Assembly (NCBI GenBank): GCA_003647095.1
Contig: QMME01000089.1
Location: 1-12,076 of the forward strand
Direction: 5' to 3'
Origin: Deltaproteobacteria bacterium
Lineage (GTDB): Bacteria > Myxococcota > B64-G9
Length of the DNA stretch: 12,076 bases
Numbering within the stretch: position 1 is the first letter of the stretch; every line of letters begins with the position of its first letter. The notes beneath the pieces are model-generated. The model searched no databases. It was not told the origin of the DNA and saw nothing but the letters and a program-made list of their open reading frames with translations. Below are positions 9,701 to 12,076 of the stretch, piece by piece. The position numbers and the translations under genes were made by a program.

Positions 9701-11042
9701 CCGGCCGCCCGAAACGCCCGGCGCTGTCGGCGTGCAGCGGCCACTGGCCCATCTCGAAGGGATGGTTGACGTACTGGTACTGGGCCATCAGCGGCGCCAG
9801 CGTGTCGGCGTCGTAGGTGTGGCCGCCGATCGACGGGTAGTCGAGCGTGCGGTCGAGCAGGTGCCCCCAGGCAGCCCGCTGTCGCTGGCAGGTGATGTCG
9901 CGCCAGCTGGCGAAGTCGGGCTGGAACCCGTTGCTGTTCAGTTCGAAGGTCAGCCCGACCGTGCCGGCCGTGCCGTAGGCGTTGTCGTCCGCGCCGCCGG
10001 GTGCCGAGTAGAGGACATCGGGGGCGGTACCGATGGTCCACTGGCCGGTCTGCCCGCTGTCGGTTTCGACCCGTTCGTTGAGGGCCTGGCCGATCGAGGC
10101 CAGCAGGTCCTGCTCCTGGGTGCGCCCGCAGGCGGTAGGCCAGATGATGTACTCGCCGTAGCTGTGGTAGTTGATGTAGTACTGAGGCCGCAGCTCCTGC
10201 TGAAGCTGCGATATGGCCTGGGTCTCCAGCTCCGAGGCCGGTCCGCTGCCCTGGTACGTCTCGTCCCAGCAATCGGTGCTGGCGCCCGGGCAGGCAGCGA
10301 AGTTCCATTCGAAGTTGCGGTTGCAATCCACGCCGATGTCGGCCCCGCAGGCCGGGTCGCGGTTCTTGCGCCACATGTTGTCATGTTCGAAGACATAGGC
10401 CGCCCCGTCCGGGTTGACCACGGGAACGATCCAGATCTCGATCTCGTTCACCCAGCGGGTCACCTGCGGGTCGGAGCCGTAGTTGGAGGTCAGGTAGTCG
10501 ATGGCGTCCAGCATGACTTCCTGGGTCATCACCTCGCGGGCGTGGATCTGGCCGTCCATGAGGAAGGTCGGCTCGTCCTCGTCGCTGTCGACGTTGTCCG
10601 AGATCTTCATCGCCCAGATGGTGTGCCCCTCGTAGAGGTTGTCCTGGAGCAGGACCTTCTTGGCGATCGAGGGGTAGTTCGCCTGGACCTGGTCGAGGAA
10701 GGCCTCGACCTCGGCCGGGTCGTGGTAATCGGACAGCGCCCTGCCCGCCTCGTCGATATCGAGCGCGCGGCTGGCGCCGATGATCTTGCCGTACTTGGCG
10801 AAAATCTTGTCGCGCTGTTCGGGGCCGGTCAGGACGTCGACGAAGCCGAGCCGCTGGTGCGAGCCGGTCACGTCGTAGCCGTCGCGCGCCAGGTGCTTCA
10901 CCAGCTTCCGGGTCTGGTCGGTGTATAACCTGGTCCACACCCGCGTGGCTTGCATGGCATGCCGCTCGCTGTCCAGCTGCGCATTTTCCGAACAGGCGCC
11001 GAACACCAGCGCCAGGCCGATCAACACAGCAAAGCATCTCAT
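6729..11042 (-). CDS. Secreted multidomain M14 zinc carboxypeptidase with 12 Cys-rich repeats and MYXO-CTERM-like tail
   Basis: A 1437-residue exported enzyme predicted to remove C-terminal residues from peptides. Domains in order: signal peptide (1-16, possible lipobox with Cys17), propeptide-like region (about 30-100), M14 catalytic domain (about 106-402), carboxypeptidase-regulatory-like beta domain (404-484), PKD-like domain (488-582), P domain (586-700), twelve Cys-rich repeats (733-1350), MopE-like Asp-rich motif (1354-1404) and MYXO-CTERM-like tail (1406-1437: GGGCSC, hydrophobic stretch, RRRKRR). Zinc ligands are His167, Glu170 and His293; Arg225, Asn241/Arg242, Tyr345 and general base Glu367 match carboxypeptidase A Arg127, Asn144/Arg145, Tyr248 and Glu270 with the Arg145-His196-Glu270 spacing preserved exactly (51 and 74). 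Asp352 stands at position 255, as in carboxypeptidase B. The ATG at 11042 has AGGAG at 11051-11055, 8 bases upstream. Known parts of the family mature by propeptide removal; repeats, Asp-rich motif and tail suggest display on the outside. The stop overlaps the HAD start. Confidence 0.94.
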   Translation of the reverse strand: MRCFAVLIGLALVFGACSENAQLDSERHAMQATRVWTRLYTDQTRKLVKHLARDGYDVTGSHQRLGFVDVLTGPEQRDKIFAKYGKIIGASRALDIDEAGRALSDYHDPAEVEAFLDQVQANYPSIAKKVLLQDNLYEGHTIWAMKISDNVDSDEDEPTFLMDGQIHAREVMTQEVMLDAIDYLTSNYGSDPQVTRWVNEIEIWIVPVVNPDGAAYVFEHDNMWRKNRDPACGADIGVDCNRNFEWNFAACPGASTDCWDETYQGSGPASELETQAISQLQQELRPQYYINYHSYGEYIIWPTACGRTQEQDLLASIGQALNERVETDSGQTGQWTIGTAPDVLYSAPGGADDNAYGTAGTVGLTFELNSNGFQPDFASWRDITCQRQRAAWGHLLDRTLDYPSIGGHTYDADTLAPLMAQYQYVNHPFEMGQWPLHADSAGRFGRPVLANSDHLLVFTAPGYLPESRQVHVDSGPVDLDVPMHPGVNHAPTADAGPDQTVDEGDAVTLDASASSDPDGNTLLFSWTQTGGPQVDLQNASGANPTFTAPFVMAQTDLVFEVVASDGELDSAPDSVTVTVRDVYPSFSISSSDTPMDIPDNDSTGIDSVIQVDTDCTILHTSVTVNITHTYIGDLLVTLESPSATVVTLHDHQGGSQHDLNQTYYPAEFDGQSATGAWTLHVADTASYDTGTLDGWSLMIDCQATNPCDTPADCNLPNVDQHGCVGGQCTVVSCDNGFGDCNGQVTDGCEVNLQNDAANCGACGNACQLDHASSSCQSGSCVIASCLGTWLDCNNIAGDGCEVDTASDPLNCGACGSACQLDHAVAGCSGSTCVVSSCTGTWGDCNQLPADGCEYDLSSDMQNCGACGAVCQLDHASSQCQGGLCLIVSCDSGWSDCNGSDADGCESDTASDPLNCGSCGAACQYAHASAACSAGQCSLQACDGGFDDCNGDDADGCEVELASDAAHCGSCQNACSVAHGTPGCSAGSCVVAACDPGFGDCNSQVSDGCETGLNDDPQNCGSCGHGCSFANAEAGCQAGQCRLGACHDGFGDCNGSAADGCETATGSDLQNCGSCGHACSFPNATASCVAGQCLLDQCREGFADCNGSAADGCEAELASDEANCGACGALCQPAHAQGGCSQGSCVIASCQEGFADCNRDGSDGCEVDVAGDPANCGGCNSVCHLAHARAGCQAGNCLVLSCEEGFADCNGDAADGCEVFLLADDENCGSCGTSCRGAHVATGDCHQGVCRVLACQEGFGDCNASAADGCEAELAADPKNCGACGNVCKYDHASPACNGGQCSLGACREGFADCNADSADGCETPVSDDPENCGACGNVCDSGQSCQDGNCRQTCADKDGDGHPSAACGGDDCDDSNPDIHPGAQETCNVKDDDCNGRADDGIDCPGGGCSCSAAAGGTGAWPLGLLLLVFLRRRKRR
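6993..8846 (-). repeat. Tandem array of twelve ~156-bp coding repeats (52-residue, 8-Cys modules)
   Basis: Inside the carboxypeptidase gene, the first Cys of successive modules falls at residues 733, 785, 837, 889, 941, 993, 1045, 1097, 1149, 1201, 1254 and 1306: a 52-residue step broken once by one extra residue (module 10). Each module has eight Cys as C-x6-C-x7-C-x10-C-x2-C-x3-C-x8-C-x4-C, giving 96 Cys; module 12 has a loop three residues shorter. The consensus core is GFxDCN, DGCE, then NCGxCGxxC. The even Cys number suggests each module folds with four disulfides. Similar NCGxCG repeats occur in Myxococcota secreted proteins. Function is probably a stiff stalk or surface spacer (inference). 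Confidence 0.93.
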
Positions 11043-11076
11043 CGTTCATTCTCCTTCCGTCTCCCCCTCGTCCTTC

Positions 11077-11091
11077 GCATGGCTTCCACCA
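11077..11091 (-). promoter_or_regulatory. Weak sigma-54-like (-24/-12) element before the carboxypeptidase gene
   Basis: On the minus strand, TGG at 11091-11089 and GC at 11078-11077 give the obligatory GG-N10-GC spacing, with ATGC at the -12 position (consensus TTGC). The rest of the -24 box fits poorly. The predicted start near 11065 leaves a leader of about 23 bases holding the AGGAG site. It lies in the 75-base gap directly after a sigma-54 activator gene, which raises its interest, but a second overlapping GG-N10-GC register shows how easily the spacing arises by chance. Confidence 0.25.
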
Positions 11092-11117
11092 AACCGATCA
11101 TGGACACATTCATGGGC

Positions 11118-12076
11118 CTAGTCCTGCAACTTGCGCGCCAGGGTGTTGCGGCCGATTCCCAGCCACCTGGCGGCCTCGCTGCGGTTGCCGGCGCAGGCCT
11201 CGAGTGTGCGCCGGATGTGATCGCGCTCCACCTGGCGCAGGGGCGTGCCCGGCGGGTAGCCGGCGGCAACGGTGCCGCTGTCGCCGCCGGACACGCCCGG
11301 CAACGACAGGTGTTCCGCTTCCACCTGCCGCCCCGGGCACAACACCACCGCGCTCTCCACGCAGTGTTCCAGCTCGCGCACGTTGCCCGGCCAGTCGTGT
11401 TCCTGCAACAGGCGCAGGGCCCGGGCGGTGAAACGCCGGGCCGGGCGGCGGTGGCGTTCCGCGAACACCGCCAGGAAATGTTCCGCCAGCAGGCGGACGT
11501 CGTCTGCGCCGCGCCGGCGCAGCGGGGGGATCTCCAGCTCCAGCACCTTGAGCCGGTAGTAGAGATCGCGCCGGAAATCCCCCCGGCTCACCAGCTGCTC
11601 CAGGTCCGCGTTGGTGGCCGAGACGATGCGCACGTCGGCCACGATGGAACGGCGTCCGCCCAGGCGCTCGAAGCGGTGCTCCTGCAGGAATCCCAGCAGC
11701 TTGCCCTGCAGCGGCAGCGGCAAATCCCCCACCTCGTCGAGAACCAGGGTACCGCCGTCGGCCAGCTCGCACTTGCCCGCCACCCGGCGCTGGGCCCCGG
11801 TGAAGGCGCCGCGCTCGTGCCCGAACAGCTCGCTCTCCATGAGCCCGGCCGGCAGGGTGGTGCAGTCGACGATCACCAGGGGGCCGCTGCTGCGGGCGGA
11901 GTTGTCGTGGATGGCCCGGGCCACCAGGTTCTTGCCGGTTCCCGTCTCGCCCCGCAGCAGCACGGACACGTCGGTCTGGCAGGCCGACAGCAGGCGCCGG
12001 TACAGCTCCTGCATGGGGGGGCTGGAACCGATGATGCGGTTGAAGGGACCGGCCAGGTTCAGGCCCGCCCGGGCTC
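11118..12076 (-). CDS. Sigma-54-dependent transcriptional activator (5' end outside window)
   Basis: The frame is open to the right edge; the 319 or so visible residues start just before the AAA+ domain (FNRIIGSSPPMQEL, residues 11-24 of the visible part), so any N-terminal sensor domain is lost and the ATG at 12014 is internal. The AAA+ domain has Walker A GETGTGKN (42-49; the last residue is Asn where Glu is usual), the sigma-54-contacting loop GAFTGA (89-94), Walker B TLVLDE (109-114) and WPGNVREL (228-235). A Fis-type helix-turn-helix ends the protein (about 276-318, with NRSEAARWLGIGRNTLARKL). It should drive open-complex formation at -24/-12 promoters from upstream DNA sites. It points towards the carboxypeptidase gene, 75 bases away, so that gene is the obvious candidate target. 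What it senses cannot be seen. Confidence 0.95.
   Translation of the reverse strand, partial: ARAGLNLAGPFNRIIGSSPPMQELYRRLLSACQTDVSVLLRGETGTGKNLVARAIHDNSARSSGPLVIVDCTTLPAGLMESELFGHERGAFTGAQRRVAGKCELADGGTLVLDEVGDLPLPLQGKLLGFLQEHRFERLGGRRSIVADVRIVSATNADLEQLVSRGDFRRDLYYRLKVLELEIPPLRRRGADDVRLLAEHFLAVFAERHRRPARRFTARALRLLQEHDWPGNVRELEHCVESAVVLCPGRQVEAEHLSLPGVSGGDSGTVAAGYPPGTPLRQVERDHIRRTLEACAGNRSEAARWLGIGRNTLARKLQD

Noticed and set aside
6903..10928. 1341-codon open frame on the plus strand opposite the carboxypeptidase gene
   Set aside because: It is the antisense shadow of a GC-rich repetitive gene; the protein is low-complexity Ala/Val/Gly with no domain, while the minus-strand frame has complete catalytic motifs.

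Overview
The window is GC-rich and densely coded, with no RNA genes, insertion sequences or CRISPR. It probably comes from a Gram-negative bacterium of the former Deltaproteobacteria (Desulfuromonadota or Myxococcota type). This is inferred from two secreted proteins with MYXO-CTERM-like tails (Gly-rich C-x-C motif, hydrophobic helix, Arg cluster), MopE-type Asp-rich motifs, Cys-rich repeats, a sigma-54 activator, a GAF-GGDEF protein and a COG4087-type phosphatase. Taxonomy cannot be settled from the sequence alone.

Layout. 1-750 (+) is the 3' end of a Cys-rich, MopE-like secreted protein with a MYXO-CTERM-like tail. 798-1202 (+) encodes a single-domain CULT (cereblon-like) protein with the complete tri-Trp cage and four zinc Cys. 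It converges on clpA with only 12 bases between the stop codons. On the minus strand, in transcription order from the right edge: a sigma-54-dependent activator (11118-12076, 5' end outside the window); a 1437-residue secreted M14 carboxypeptidase (6729-11042) with regulatory-like, PKD-like and P domains, twelve Cys-rich repeats of about 52 residues, a MopE-like motif and a MYXO-CTERM-like tail; a small HAD phosphatase (6262-6732) whose GTG start overlaps the carboxypeptidase stop; a GAF-GGDEF diguanylate cyclase (4970-6166) preceded by a good sigma-70-type promoter; a membrane-anchored M23/LytM endopeptidase (3859-4956); clpS (3494-3829); and clpA (1215-3497).

How the genes may work together. 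ClpS delivers N-degron substrates to ClpA, which unfolds them for ClpP (not in the window). The neighbouring CULT protein keeps the pocket that in cereblon binds cyclic imides, including C-terminal cyclic-imide degrons made by protein damage. The most interesting hypothesis is therefore a bacterial damage-degron reader encoded beside, and possibly acting with, the ClpSA degradation machine. The sigma-54 activator lies just upstream of the carboxypeptidase and a weak -24/-12-like element sits between them. The carboxypeptidase has a carboxypeptidase-B-type Asp in its specificity position, so it may trim C-terminal Lys or Arg outside the cell or at the cell surface.
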